Below, piece after piece: positions 24,268-35,982 of a stretch of 64,000 nt of DNA (position 1 is the first letter of the stretch; the number at the start of each line of letters is the position of its first letter). The notes under the pieces were generated by a model. That model was not told the origin of the DNA. It saw only the letters and a program-made list of their open reading frames with translations, and ran no database searches. The position numbers and the translations under genes were made by a program. This DNA comes from Porogramme epimiltina. Its lineage: Eukaryota; Basidiomycota; Agaricomycetes; Polyporales; Polyporaceae. The stretch covers positions 1 through 64,000 of the forward strand of contig FTLJ01001055.1 in the NCBI GenBank assembly GCA_900155495.1, read 5' to 3'.

Positions 24268-26578
24268 TCAAAAAGCACTGGAACTGGAGCTCATGATACG
24301 CTCTATCTCCAGCTGCACTCTCACGCGTGCGGCAATGCCCTCTGGGGACTTGCCGCCAATGAGGCGCCCCTCGACGCCGTGGTAGCCAACAGTGACGCCC
24401 TCGTATAAGAGCGCTAGAAGACGGATCCACTGTTGGCCCCACACATCGCAGGCCAAGGTCCCGCATACATCCAGTGCGGCTGAAAGAACGTATAAGGACG
24501 GATTCAAGGCGAAGATAATGCGACTCACTGTATAGTACTTGCGGTACGACAGGACTTTCCAGCATTTGCGGGTCCTTGAGGATTCGCGAGAAGAACGTCC
24601 AATATCGGGGTAGGCGTACGATGGGGTCCAGCGGCTGATCCACTGGGGAAGCAAGAATCTGGAAGTAGACCCGCATCATGCCAGTCACTCGGCTAGTGTA
24701 CTCAGCCAAAGTTTCCTCCGCGTCGCGGTATCCAAGTGCCTTCCGCCGCGCGTCCTCAGTGAAGGTAGTCCCGTCGAAGTCCCTGGCGGGAACGACGATA
24801 GGCACGGGCCAGCCTCCAGCACGTTGACAGAGCTTCGCCCAGAAAATATCCGCGAAGCCTGGAAGGGCCATAAGGAGGTTCGTTGTGACCTGTGCAAGGG
24901 GAATGGCACTCTTTTTCTCTGCAGTGACCTCGGTCTCCGCTTGCAAGAGGATGGCCTTGGCAACAGAGGACAGCAGGGCGATATACACAGATTCTGGGTG
25001 CTGCTGAGCAGGGCGAAGGATGTTCACGATTTCGTGTGACTGTCATACCGTCAATAGTGCGCGGAGAAAAAACTTCACTTCACTTACAATCCGCATGATC
25101 GCTGTACGATCGTTCGTTAGTTGTCCGACCTTGGGAGTGATGGCCCGCCGGCCTGCACTCCAGAGTGCCTTCAACGCCTTGTCTCCTTTGACAATCTTCA
25201 TAGGACCCGTCTTGAGGTTCTGGAGTGAAGGCATGAGCTTAGTACTTCTATGTATGGGACGGTGCTTCGAGGAAACCAGAGCCAGTGAACCTGCCTCAAG
25301 TAAATGTCCTAGATGGCAACTCGAGGTTACGAGCACGGAAGATGCATCCGCGATCATGGTAGGGGCGTAGACTACAAGCACTGGCAGATGATATCATATA
25401 GTCATATGCTCAGGGTTGGTACCCAGACACCCGCATAATGAAGCTATATTGGAATGTATGCGTGCTCCCGCAGCACGGAGAACATGATAGACTCCTAGAT
25501 GGACCTCTATGGTGTTCTCCATGCCGCCCCCAGAGGTTGTGGTACCATAGACGCAAAGGACTTACTTTAAGCACCTCACGGGCGCGTTTCCAGTCCTCGA
25601 AGGCCGTAGTAAGTCCTAGAGCGCTGCGTTCCTTTGCTTCCGCACTTTCGCGGGCCTGAATTTCAGCCTGTCTGCGCTGCGCCTCTGCTTCAAGTTCCTT
25701 CCGCTTCTGTTCCTCTTCCTCCGCCTTGCGTCTCTCCTCCTCTTCCCGGCGCTTCTGCTCCGCCTTCCGCTCCTCTTCCTGACGTTTCTTCTCCTCTGCC
25801 GCACGACGAGCCTTCTCCTCTTCCTCGCGCTTCTTCCGCTCTTCCTCCTGCTTGACGCGCGAGCGCTCTTCATGAACCTCGATGGCCGCGTCGATGCGCA
25901 CCCAGAGTAGTCTGTCACGTTCCTTCCACTGCGCGCGAAGCATGGCTTCCTCCTGCTGCCTTTGTAGATTTATAGCAGCCAGCTGAGTCTCGACTTCTCG
26001 GAGTTGTTGCTCGTGCAGCTCAGCGCGTCGCCGGTCCTCCAGAGCGCGACGTTCACTGCGAGCTTGCCTCTGCTCAGCGGCATCAAGCGCGTGCTTCTGT
26101 TTCGCCGCTCGCTGGAGAAGGGATTATTAGAGGTGAGCATTTGAAGCAAGGCGTAAAACATACGGAAGCTTCCAGACGCGTCTCCTTCTCCCATTCTTCG
26201 TATGGATCATGATGGTTCAGACGACGACGAACGCATGCAAGGGCGTCTTCCATGATCCATTGTTCTGCTGTGGTCCTCTGGCGCGTCGGTTTCCTGGGGG
26301 AATGTTGGAAACAGCGTATGAAGGGACATAGGTCATACGTACGGTGGCTCCGGCCCAGAGGCGTATCCCTCCGACAGCGAGCTTGTGGATTCCGTGTCTG
26401 AGGTGTCTTCATCTTCTTCTGAAGAGGAGTCCGATGGTACACCAAAGGTAGAACGCGGCCGATGTTGTCTGTGCCAGGGTCGGTCCGTTGAACATCGTGC
26501 ACGAATGTGGTCAGGCGGAGCGACATGAACATACCTTCGCGGGGAAGGCGACGGAGATCTAGGGGCAGCGAATCTCAT
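24268..26578 (-). CDS. GLE1: mRNA export factor GLE1
   Basis: Nuclear-pore protein that, with inositol hexakisphosphate, activates the DEAD-box ATPase Dbp5 to release mRNA on the cytoplasmic face. ATG 26578 was chosen because MRFAAPRSPSPSPR leads into a good GTATGT donor. Exons in order: an acidic/Ser segment (STFGVPSDSSSEEDEDTSD), a segment with PYEEWEKETRLEA, and a long coiled coil of Glu/Lys/Arg (about 25400-26110). The alpha-helical C-terminal domain follows with LPGFADIFWAKLCQRAGGWP, YWTFFSRILKDPQMLESPV and GGKSPEGIAARVRVQLEIER. FWAKLCQRAGGWPVP and the SPEGxAARVRVQ end are typical of basidiomycete GLE1. At least six introns. It is divergent from the F-box/LRR-like gene, sharing a 371-bp promoter region. 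Confidence 0.9.
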
Positions 26579-26949
26579 GTCTAGATACCGCAGCAGAGAA
26601 GTGGGAATGTGGCCGGGTAGGGAGGGCGTCCAAAGCTCCGAGGCAGACAACGGTGGTCGAGAGTCGCGTTGTGACCACACGAGGGGAGCCGCCGCCACAA
26701 TGCACCCCACGTGCGGCTCGCGTGGCGCCCATGATGTTTACCTTTTCAGGCGCCCGTGATTAGTGGACGGCACCGGCCCGCCCGATGCCGCCACTCCTCC
26801 CGACAACGGTGTGGCACCCGCGCGAGGACAGACCGCGGGTCTCCGTCGCTGAGCTTGAATGTTATCCTCAAAACTAATCTTCTCCTGTACACCCCTAGCC
26901 ACCTCCGTCTGGCAGCCGCCTCTCCCTCACTCTTCCTTCAACTCGCATT

Positions 26950-28049
26950 ATGGATGACTTTCCTCACCTTCAATGCCACCTTCCCACCGAACTCCTTCGC
27001 CAAATTGTCATCGACTATGCATCCTCGGAAAGACAGGCGGGGGATCAAGCTAGCCAACCTCGGCATAGCTACAAGCCCCCGTGGAGCGCCATCCAACCCC
27101 TCACCCTTGCCTCCAAGGTTCTGAGGGAGCTAGCACTCGAAGCGTGGTTCGAAGTCTACTACGCACATTCTCCGGACGATCTGTTACATGTGTGGCCGAT
27201 GTTCAGCTCTTGGACAAGGTGCGTAGTGCCATCGATACTATTTCCATCCCATTCTTACCCCTTTCTTGACGGGCAGGGAGCTCCACTGTGTCGAGCTTGG
27301 AACTGACCTGCAAGACCCTGTCCTGCAGGACCCATGGGATATGCAATCCTTCCATCGTCTCCGCAAGTTGCGCATAGACTTCGACCCCGCCAAGTCCAAT
27401 GCCGCACTGCTCCAGCGGTTTAAATGCCTCTCAGTACAAGAGCTCGAGCTCTACGACATCTCCTGGCCATCTCCACGCACACTTCAGCTCGTCGCTCAGG
27501 CGTTCCCTAGCCTGCGCTCTCTCAAACTCTCTCAAGATCTCGTGTGGTGCAATCTGTGCAACATTTGCCGCTTCGCAACTTTCAAAGATCCTCCACCCGC
27601 CGAGATCGTGTATGACAAGATCGTCGGTCTTCCGGTGCGTCCGCGCATTCGATTCTCCACCCGCCATGTCAGCCATATTTCCGCACTAGGCCCCCTATGT
27701 AACGTACCTCAAGCCGCTCAGTAAGCTGCAGAGCGTCACGATATCCATCGGATACAGCCTCGGTGGCACCACTTCGCTTTCGAAGCACAACGACAACTTG
27801 TGGACGGGCGAGTGTGACGCGTGCATGGACATGATGTACCCCTTGGACGACTTCCGAGAAGAATGGGTGGACGAGAAGAAGGCAGCCCAGCGGTTGCCCG
27901 CGCTCAAGAGCGTGAAGTGGCAGTTTCGGCACAAGAGCCTCGGAGACGTCGTGGTGGATCTCGAGGGCGACCCCATCCCGGCGGACGCGGGACTGCTCGA
28001 ATCCGACACTGACAGCGGTCCGCCGAACGGCTCCGAAGGCGACGATTGA
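26950..28049 (+). CDS. F-box/leucine-rich-repeat-like protein
   Basis: ATG 26950 starts MDDFPHLQCHLPTELLRQIV, resembling the short F-box opening of many basidiomycete proteins. Leu-rich segments follow that look like irregular repeats (FHRLRKLRIDFDP, VQELELYDISWPSPRTLQLV, FPSLRSLKLSQDLVW). Two introns are visible (after SWTR, and after IVGLP with an acceptor before APYVTYLKPLSKLQSVTIS). The acidic tail ends ESDTDSGPPNGSEGDD; total about 330 residues. If it is an F-box protein it would recruit a substrate to an SCF ubiquitin ligase. The F-box call is weak; the gene itself is well supported by splice consistency. Confidence 0.65.
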
Positions 28050-28525
28050 AGATCCCCTAGTCTTCATTTGTAGTCGAAACCATCTTGCAGCGGGCTCGGT
28101 ACGTTTTCGCTAGCTCCTTCCGGCCTAGTCCCTCTCACTGACGCAAGTGATGCCCAGTCCCTTCGGGGCGGGAGACTAAACCATGTGCTTTCTTTACGGG
28201 CGGGGGTGGCGCGATTGGATCTTGCGTTTATTGGTCTACCTCAATTGACGTAGTGCTGTGCCAGGTGGCGTTCCCATTACTCCTTGTCGCAGAATGTACA
28301 GCGCTCATCATTGAATGGCCTTTGCAAGGGGTAACACACGACTTTTCGGTGTGCAGTAGACGCTACTGCTATCATCATGTATCTTCCGTGCCTTGCAATA
28401 ACACCACGTTCTCGGGAAAACTATGAAAACTTATGTTCTCGGCCCTCTCCCAACTCCGTGTGTGGGGGAATGTCTTGTTCGGCTGCCCTCTGAATCGGAC
28501 GCTCACTCACCATGGGGGAAGAGTC
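28050..28525. other. Intergenic left flank of the transposon
   Basis: Spacer from the F-box-like stop to the terminal inverted repeat. No gene is seen and no clear target-site duplication pairs with the right flank. Confidence 0.4.
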
Positions 28526-28542
28526 GGGTTAAAATCACCCCC
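28526..28542 (+). repeat. Left terminal inverted repeat
   Basis: GGGTTAAAATCACCCCC: its first 14 bases match the inverted right end exactly, with one mismatch and then two more matches. Confidence 0.75.
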
Positions 28543-28575
28543 GTAGAACCGTCTATAATAGCGAGACATACCTAT

Positions 28576-28766
28576 GAAAATCACCACTTAGTGGTGAAAT
28601 AGTACACCCTATGGAGGCGATTTTGGGTGGTGATTATAGCCACCAAAATGGCCGAAATCACCCGCAGCTTGACAGACGCCTCTGGGGGGCTGGGGCAAGT
28701 GGAAATACCCCGCTGTGGGGGTTATATGTTCAAGGTGAAAACGCCCCTTCGGCGGGTGATTTTCTA
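28576..28766. repeat. Left subterminal repeat cluster
   Basis: Several short copies in both orientations of a motif around AATCACCCG/GGTGGTGATT, and a perfect palindrome TCACCACTTAGTGGTGA at about 28580-28596. Similar copies recur at the right end (37911-38075). In CACTA-type elements such motifs bind transposase. Confidence 0.65.
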
Positions 28767-28886
28767 CCTCAAAATGACACGGATAAGGCGTTCAAAGCAC
28801 TAGCAGGGATGTATACGACATTCCCGGGGCCTTTTGCCCACACAGTTTGATTCAAAGAGCACGGAATACACGATGCTACACAGTAG

Positions 28887-30216
28887 TTACACCTTCGAGC
28901 GAAGACGGAGCGATGCACGCGTGCCAGGGGCAGGCACATAGCCACTATCCACCGCCTCATCCTCATCGTCCTCATCGACGTCCATTGGGTGGCTGAAAAG
29001 CGTGACTGCATCCTGCTCACCCTCATCTGAGACATGCCCTGCCACACCACGCTTCGTCTCCCCCTCATCCTCATCCTCATCCTCCTCGCCCTCACCCTCA
29101 CCCTCATCCCCATCCTCGCCCTCCTCATCCTCGCCCTCCTCCTCATCCTCCTCGTCCTCCTCGCCGTCCTCATCTCCATCTTCGCCACAGCCAAAGGAGT
29201 CAACGTACCCATCATCCAGTTCCTCCTCAATGGTGTTCACGTTCCCAAGGTTGCGAACATCCTTAAGGATGCGGCGGCCGAATTGGTCGATTTCAGCGAC
29301 GACGAAGCCCTTCTTGAGTGCGTTCTTGCGTCGGTTAGAGAGGTACTGCATGAGGATCTGAGACGTAGCCCAGTCGTTCTCGAAGCGTGCAAGATAAGGC
29401 TGCTCTTTACGCGCCTGATATCCGGACATCAGCGGCGGTGAGTGATTACTAAGTGTGGGAAGCACTGCGCGCTCACCAGTTCAAACAGCGCCCCCAGCTG
29501 GGCTGGGTTCTGTTGACGGATTCCCTTCTTGAAGTCAAGACGACCGGCGCAGGCAAGATCGCGCACGGTCATCTATTCATAACAAGGGTATGTCATTATG
29601 CAAGACATGGACATGCGCGATGAACTCACAAGGATAGACAGGTAGAGGGGTTTGTGCTTGCTCGCTGCCAGCCTCATCTCCGGGCGCAGCTTTAACCCCT
29701 TTCCAACGCTCCCAGGGGGCTTTCGTATCTTGCGCAATATGGTCTTCTTGGTAAGCTTCTTCATCTTGGCGACCTCAGCCTCAGCTTTGCGACGAGCAGC
29801 TTCCTCTTTGGTGAGTTTAGCTAACATCTGGCATATTAGAGAAACATATAATGGATATATAAGAGGATAGACTTGCCCTTGAGCTTCGTCATCTCGGACA
29901 CAGGTTCCTTCTGGCGCGATGAAGTTTTTTTAGGCGCTGTTTGGCGGGCAGGAGTCCATGGTGAACAGCGGCGACGGTCAGTTCCAGACTCTCGTAAGTC
30001 TCTGATAACTCACCTTTTTTGCCCTTCTGACTGCTCTTCAGTGCCTTTTTAGAGTTTCGAAGCAGCGTGCCAGTATTCGGCCGACCTTTGCCCGGTTCTG
30101 ATGGCGCTTCGAATGGATGGTTTGATGGAGAGAAGAATAGAGACATGCTTACTGGTACCAGGTGCGACATTTTCTTTGTCTGCCCTTGCGCGCGCGAGTT
30201 TACTGAACGGAGGCAT
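28887..30216 (-). CDS. Transposon accessory protein with acidic C-terminus
   Basis: ATG 30216 begins MPPFSKLARARADKENVAP. Joined exons give a basic N-terminus (GKGRPNTGTLLRNSKKALK, then PKKTSSRQKEPVSEMTKLKG) and a coiled coil (MLAKLTKEEAARRKAEAEVA). A conserved-looking core follows (TVRDLACAGRLDFKKGI, QLGALFEL, ARKEQPYLARFENDWATSQI, LMQYLSNRRKNALKKGFVV). Last comes a very long Glu/Asp repeat encoded by a CTC/CAT microsatellite at about 29050-29180, ending SLRLRSKV. One intron appears to use a GC donor (GCAAGT after MTKLKG). I infer a DNA- or transposase-binding partner of the element; no named family recognised. Confidence 0.65.
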
Positions 30217-30548
30217 CACAGTCTAGAATGAGGATGAAGAGGGCTGCTCGAAGTCGGAGTCAGAGTGAAAACGAGCTCGCGCAGAGAGCGCGAGGTGGCG
30301 CATTTTGTAATTCTCACGCTCTCTTGCTCCCTCGCTCACTGGCCATGGTCTCAGAGTACTAGCTCATAGTGCTGTACTTTATGCTCTTATTGTCGGCGTA
30401 TATTATCTTCGGCTTCCCTGCACTTTTCTACTGCGTTACGCTGGCTTTTGAAACAACTCAAGGCTTAGTGCATAATCTTAAAGGTGTCTAGTATATATAT
30501 TATTAACCGAGACATATGTGTGACTGAGGTAGCTACAAGACATAATAG

Positions 30549-33500
30549 ATGGCACGCGCACAGGCGAAAAAGGTTCATTGTCCTTGCTGCTCAAAGGATG
30601 TCTCGCCAAGGACCCTCCTGCGTCATCGACGGCTCCAGGCATCCCCACACACCCAGGCAACACACGTCCACCGGAGAGAGAAGATTCTAGGGATAACTCT
30701 CAAAAAGAAGGCGCAAATCCGAACTAAGACTCACCCAAGACCCTTCCGACATCCCATTCTGACCCGGCTTCCTGGGTCGAGCTCTGGACCTTCCCATTTG
30801 AGCCAGCCGCACATAGGACAAGACAGCGTAGCATTGGACGCTCCAGCGCTGGATTTAGGTGAAGAGTGGGCAGGGATTCTCGCCACGGAAGTATCATGGG
30901 AACCAGATGATGCTCTAGGAGTAGAAGGGGTTCAAGACGAAGAACTGGCCGAGGATCACGGAACCAAGCTTACCACAGCAGAAGATCACATTCGCCAAAT
31001 AGAGGAGGCCTACCGTGCGCGTCGTCGCACTTTTGCAGTAACTATTGAAGACGCCGACGAGGACAGTGAGGACGACGGGGACGACGGGGACGACGAGGGC
31101 AGGGAAGACTTAACGGAAGATGACAACGAGTGGTATGCCTTGTGGCAGGAAGACGAGGAGGATCTGGACATCTGGGATCTTGAGCTCGACGCGCGTGAAC
31201 GCCTATACTCTGGATTCCTACAGGAGCTGACGGGAATAGGTAAGTACTACTTGATGAATTTTGCAAACACACATACTGAGTATATGTATTAGAAGACCGC
31301 TTGAGTGCAGAGGACATGTCGATACTTCGAGCCTATGCATACAAGTTAAAGCACAATCTCACAGAGAGCGCATTTGCAGACTTACCACACGTCTTCCCAA
31401 GTGAGAGGCTTCCAAGTCTTCACAAGATTCAAGCTCGTGTGGCGTTTCTTTCTGGTCTTGCGCCCCAGCACTTTGACTGTTGCATAGAGTCATGTATGGC
31501 GTACACTGGTCCGCTCTCCGATCTTCTGGAATGTCCGCATTGTGGTACTTCTCGCCACGACGAACATGGGAAGCCTCGCCGCCAGTTCTCCTATGTTTCT
31601 ATCATCCCACGACTCTCAGCACTCTACCGCGATCCTACTATGGCTGAGAAGATGGCTTACCGTGCGGACTTTGATGCCGAGCCAGGAGTGGTAAAGGACG
31701 TCTTCGACAGTTCTCATTATCGGTCACTGTGTGGACAAGAGGTCAAGCTTGGTGGCCAGTGTACCGGAAGGATGTTCTTCTCTGACCGGCGGGACATTGC
31801 CCTAGGACTTTCGACAGACGGGTTTTCGCCATGGCGGCGAAGGAAGAAGTCGGCATGGCCTATCATCCTCTACAACTATAATCTGCCACCTGATATACGG
31901 TTCCACAAAGACAATATCATACCTCTATGTGTGATCCCTGGCCCTAAGAAACCCAAAGACTTCGACTCTTTCCTCTGGCCAGCACTCCAGGAGTTCCTCA
32001 AGCTCTCGATAGGCGTTCCCGCATTTGATGCCCTCACCGTATCCCAATTCCTCCTCTGTGCTTTCCTTATCATCGTTTCTGGAGACATTCCAGCAGTATC
32101 AATGGTGATGCAGATGAAAGGCCACAACGCAATTGTGCCCTGTCGTATGTGCAAAATTAGAGCCTTGCGCGACCCAGATTCTCGGGCAAAGACTCACTAT
32201 GTCCCACTCGAGCGGAGTCAACATCCAGGGGTGAAGAAGGATCCAAACGCCATAAAGTCGTATAATCCAGCAAAGCTCCCACTCCGGAACCACAAGGAAT
32301 TTCTGGAGGATGGAAGAGCGGTCATGGCGGCAGCGACGAACAATGCAAGTGAGCAACTTGCGCGTGACTCTGGGGTTAAGGGTGTACCGCTTCTCAGCTA
32401 CCTCCCATCTCTCGCATTTCCCATCTCATTCCCCTATGATTTCATGCACCTGATCTGGGAGAACCTCATTCCTAACCTCATCGCCCACTGGACCGGTAAT
32501 TTCAAGGGTCTTGATCAAGGTGCAGGGTCCTATGAACTCTCTGCTTCTGTTTGGGATGCCGTTGGAAAGGCGACCTCCGAGGCTGGCAACACCATCCCTT
32601 CCACCTTTGGTCCCCGTCTAGGCAACATCGCTGAGGACCGTAGTGCTTGCACCGCAGATGCATGGTCACTCTGGACGCTTTACATCTCCCCTGTCCTACT
32701 CCGGCAGCGCTTCACCCATATCCGATACTACAACCACTTCGTCGAGCTCATACAGCTCTTGCACCTATGTCTCCAATTTGACATCACGGAGGAGGACATC
32801 GCAAAGATAAGGAGGGGTTTTATTGACTGGGTTGAAAAGTACGAAAGGTGAGTGGTGATTACTATTGTTTAAGTGGCATACTCTGAAATTACGAGTGTGA
32901 TAGATTCTACTACCAATATAAACCCGAAAGGCTCTCCGCCTGCCCAGTAACCATCCATGCTCTCCTGCATATCGCCGATAGTATCGAGGCAATTGGTCCG
33001 GTTTGGGCATCATGGGCATTCCCAATGGAACGCTTCTGTGGTTCGTTGCAGCCTTCAATCAAGAGCCGACGGTTTCCATGGGCCAGTATCGACCGGAATC
33101 TCCTCGCTCAAGCACAGCTCACACAGGTTAAACATCTATACAAACTTACTGAGGAGCTTGCCTTTCATCAAGCTCGAGCCCCGGATACGCTAGGTCGTGG
33201 TGAGCATAGTGATCCACAGTGTATGTGACCTTCTACTACTACGCTTTTGACGTCGACGTCCTCATATGCATCTATAACCCTCTAGATCCCACATGTATCC
33301 TATGCCCTCCCTCGCGCAGTTTTACACCTGCCACTGGCCTGTGTAACCGGATAATTGGAGCATTGGCAACATGTTTGCACCGGCGACCAGCTCAAATTTC
33401 ACGCCATCTACCAGAGCAACTCAAGCTCTGGGGCAAGATCCGTATCCTCCCTGCAGGTGATACTATTCATGCGTCGGAAGTGTGTGGTCCACGTGGGGAT

Positions 33501-33951
33501 CGTCGTGACCAGACGTTTGTGCGGGTTCGTCTACTCATCACATTCATCTTTGACGTCTCATTGATCCTGGTGGCCTTTATAACAGTACGAAATCTGGGTA
33601 GATAAGCATATGAACCACAAGAATCGCCCTGAGAAGCTCGTCCTCCAGACCTTCTATGGCCGCCTCGAGTACATCGTCCACTTGCGCTTCGAGAGTGCCG
33701 CAGCACTTTCTGATCTTGGACTTGGTGCCCCAACGACAATACTTCTCGCCGCCGTACGCAAGTGTATTGCTTCAACGTCTGATCCACGACTGGACATACA
33801 CTACTACAAGAAGTTTGGCGAACTAGACGTGATGGACTTGCAGTGCGTGCAATGTGTTGTCGGTCGGATCCCTGATTCTGCAACAAAGGGTTGGGGTATT
33901 GTAGATAGGAGCGGCTCATTGTCACGCGCTATCGGTGTAGATGATATGTAG
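30549..33951 (+). CDS. tnp2-family (Plavaka/CACTA) transposase, apparently intact
   Basis: Five exons (30549-31239, 31293-32847, 32904-33220, 33286-33524, 33586-33951) join in frame to about 1055 residues. The N-terminus has a zinc-finger-like motif (VHCPCCSKDVSPRTLLRH). After an acidic region comes the tnp2 core: LECPHCGTSRHDEHGKPR, QFSYVSIIPRLSALYRDP, the DG motif in ALGLSTDGFSPWRRRK, IIPLCVIPGPKKPKDFDSF, FLIIVSGDIPAVSMVMQMKG and a CRMC knuckle. A C-terminal half follows with DFMHLIWENLIPNLI and HALLHIADSIEAIGPVWASW. It ends with CVQCVVGRIPDSATKGWGIV and DRSG, a typical Plavaka tail. No frameshift or stop interrupts the splice model. It should cut and join the element's ends in the nucleus. 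Confidence 0.88.
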
Positions 33952-33993
33952 AACTATATATTACTCTGCCTACATCTCATCTGAACGTCGCAG

Positions 33994-34345
33994 CAGCGTT
34001 CGGTCGAACCGTCCATGGCTACACGGCAGACCAAATCGGGCCAGTGAACGCCCTCTTCAGCGTCGTCATGCTCTTCAAGCTTACCCAGCTCCTGGTCTGG
34101 ACGTTCATCTCCACCTACGCAGGCATCGTACACACCCACGTCCCCTCGTCTCTGCCGCCGCATCCCTCCCTTCGAGGGCCCACTTACGCGTTTCCACCCA
34201 CACCCCCACTCTTGCGATTGTGCATCTGACACAGACGGTGTTCGCCATCATGTACGGCTTCGTCTGCGGCTGCTTCATCTCGCTGTCACCGGCCATGGCT
34301 ACGCAGCTGTATGGCTACAGCAAGCTTGCGGGGCTTCCCGAGGCC
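33994..34345 (+). pseudogene. Captured fragment of a monocarboxylate-type MFS permease
   Basis: Two exons remain around an intron. Exon A (33994-34127), preceded by its own GTCGCAG acceptor, reads AFGRTVHGYTADQIGPVNAL and a membrane helix ending TFISTYAGI. The intron (34128-34234) has good sites. Exon B from 34235 reads TVFAIMYGFVCGCFISLSPA and MATQLYGYSKLAGLPE. The GRTVxGYxADxxGPxN loop and the GFxxGCFISLSPA helix are signatures of fungal MCT-like transporters. Only two to three of about twelve membrane segments are present, with no start or stop, so it cannot make a transporter alone. Kept introns point to copying of genomic DNA into the element rather than of mRNA. Confidence 0.75.
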
Positions 34346-34437
34346 ACGGATGTGATTGACGTGCAGGGGGCCCTCTGCAGGCGGCCTGTGGGAGTCAGTC
34401 CTGCAGGGGATATAGCATCAGTCAGCTGTTGTCTGTT

Positions 34438-34473
34438 TATGGACGAACACGTACGGCGACGTGTTCGTCCATA
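34438..34473. repeat. Perfect 15-bp inverted repeat (hairpin)
   Basis: Arms TATGGACGAACACGT (34438-34452) and ACGTGTTCGTCCATA (34459-34473) flank a 6-base loop. It lies between the MFS and CBM19 fragments. Confidence 0.9.
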
Positions 34474-34664
34474 TATGGTCATTGCACCATACCGTTATAG
34501 TGCTACTAGCCAGAAGGTAGCGTCGCTCTTCCTGCCTCCCTGCATGTCGTTGCTTTCGGTTTCCTTATGGCAGAGCAGACCAGAGTGGGGTTGATTCACA
34601 TGACAAGGCAGGGTAAGAGGAGGGCTGATGAGCGCAGGCAGAGGGCATAGGTCAAGGGACTCAC

Positions 34665-35272
34665 AGTTCTCGATGTCGATCACCTCGCGTGTGTCAGGGT
34701 TGCACTGCCCTTCGCCCACGACACATGGGTATGTCTTCGAAGCGGTGGAGTCGGTTGCAGTGGCTAACGCAGACGTGGAGTCGGTGGCAGTCGCAGTGGC
34801 GGAATCCATAGCAGTCGATGAAGATGCAGAGTTGGTAGAAGCAAGCGCGGCGATGAAGCGCGAAAACACTGCACCGCTGGAACCGTTGACACCGCCGGAC
34901 ACACTGGCCACGGAGATGCGGGAGGCGGCGTCTGCAGCGGTGTCGCAGGTGACGGAGGTGCCTGCCTTGTTAACGAGGGGGAGGGCGAAGCACTGAGTGC
35001 CAGCTGTGCAGTCCGTAAGTTGGAACTTGCCACTGGAGCACTGTGCAAACGCGCCACCGACACAGGCCTGCTCGCCATCTGGCGGTGGAAGCATATGTGT
35101 AAGTGATGGGGTGTTCTAACCATTGACATTGAGAAGGACGTACTAGTGCAGGACGAGGTCGAAGTGAGAGCGGCAAACTTGGCGTTCAGCGCCTGCGCAT
35201 CGAGTGCATTCTGCTCCGCAAAGTCGGCCGGGGCAGACTGTGCACAGATGAAGTTCAATGATGGCAGGATCT
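34665..35272 (-). pseudogene. Captured fragment of a CBM19 (chitin-binding) protein
   Basis: Reading on the minus strand, the exon at 35144-35272 gives APADFAEQNALDAQALNAKF and ALTSTSSCT. After a clean intron (35079-35143) the next exon continues NGEQACVGGAFAQCSSGKFQ, LTDCTAGTQCFALPLVNKAG and TSVTCDTAADAASRI. These are the conserved Cys-containing blocks of basidiomycete CBM19 proteins. A Ser/Thr/Ala-rich linker and a piece VGEGQCNPDTREVIDIENCE end at a GTGAGT donor with no downstream exon. No signal peptide or start codon is evident upstream. It looks like an internal slice of a host gene carried in the transposon in antisense to the transposase. Confidence 0.7.
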
Positions 35273-35982
35273 GACGAGGGAATGGATGGGGCGCACCTTC
35301 TCCATGCATCAGCCCACGCATGCCACCAATGCCGGAGCAGCCCGGCCACCAACTATGGGTGTAGGCAGATGTCGTCCGAGTATGCGTGGTGGCGTTCTAG
35401 AGAGGACTCTGGCCTGCTTCGAGACTGCCCAATGTCTTCTGAAGGAGGGCGGCGGTCGTGGTGGGTTCGTGGGGCTGCCGGAACGCAGCACTGCCTCCGA
35501 ACAGTTGCTTGGTCTGTGAGGCTGCGGTCGCGCTCCCATTGGCTTGGGGTGTTTGACCCAGGGACCCCAAAGCAAGTGTAGGGGTAGTGAAGACAGAGGA
35601 AAGAGGGTGAGCGGAGGAGAAAGGAGAGACGAGGAGCTTCGATACGCAAGTCCTGCGATGCTGACATAAGCAACCAGGCCGAGATAGGCGCAGCCTCGTC
35701 TTCCTCATATCGTCTCTGGAAGGTGAGGCATATATTAGCAAGGTTTAAATTGTGTTGTATGAACATTCAACCTTACCCCTCGTTATACCCAGATACAAAA
35801 ATTGCTCCGCAGAGCAAAATTATGGGTACTGTCACGAATGGGAGCACCAATGAGTAAGCGCCCATGAAGACGTCGGTTAGATACCAGGAGATCGCTGCTT
35901 CAGTAGTCTTGTTCATCACCATCCCGCTCATCATGTTAACTCGCACCATTCATTTCTTGGCAGGCGTGCTACTACACTACTC

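Noticed and set aside
29034..29441. Plus-strand Leu/Ile-rich frame as a membrane protein
   Set aside because: It is the antisense reading of the acidic CTC/CAT repeat of the accessory gene.
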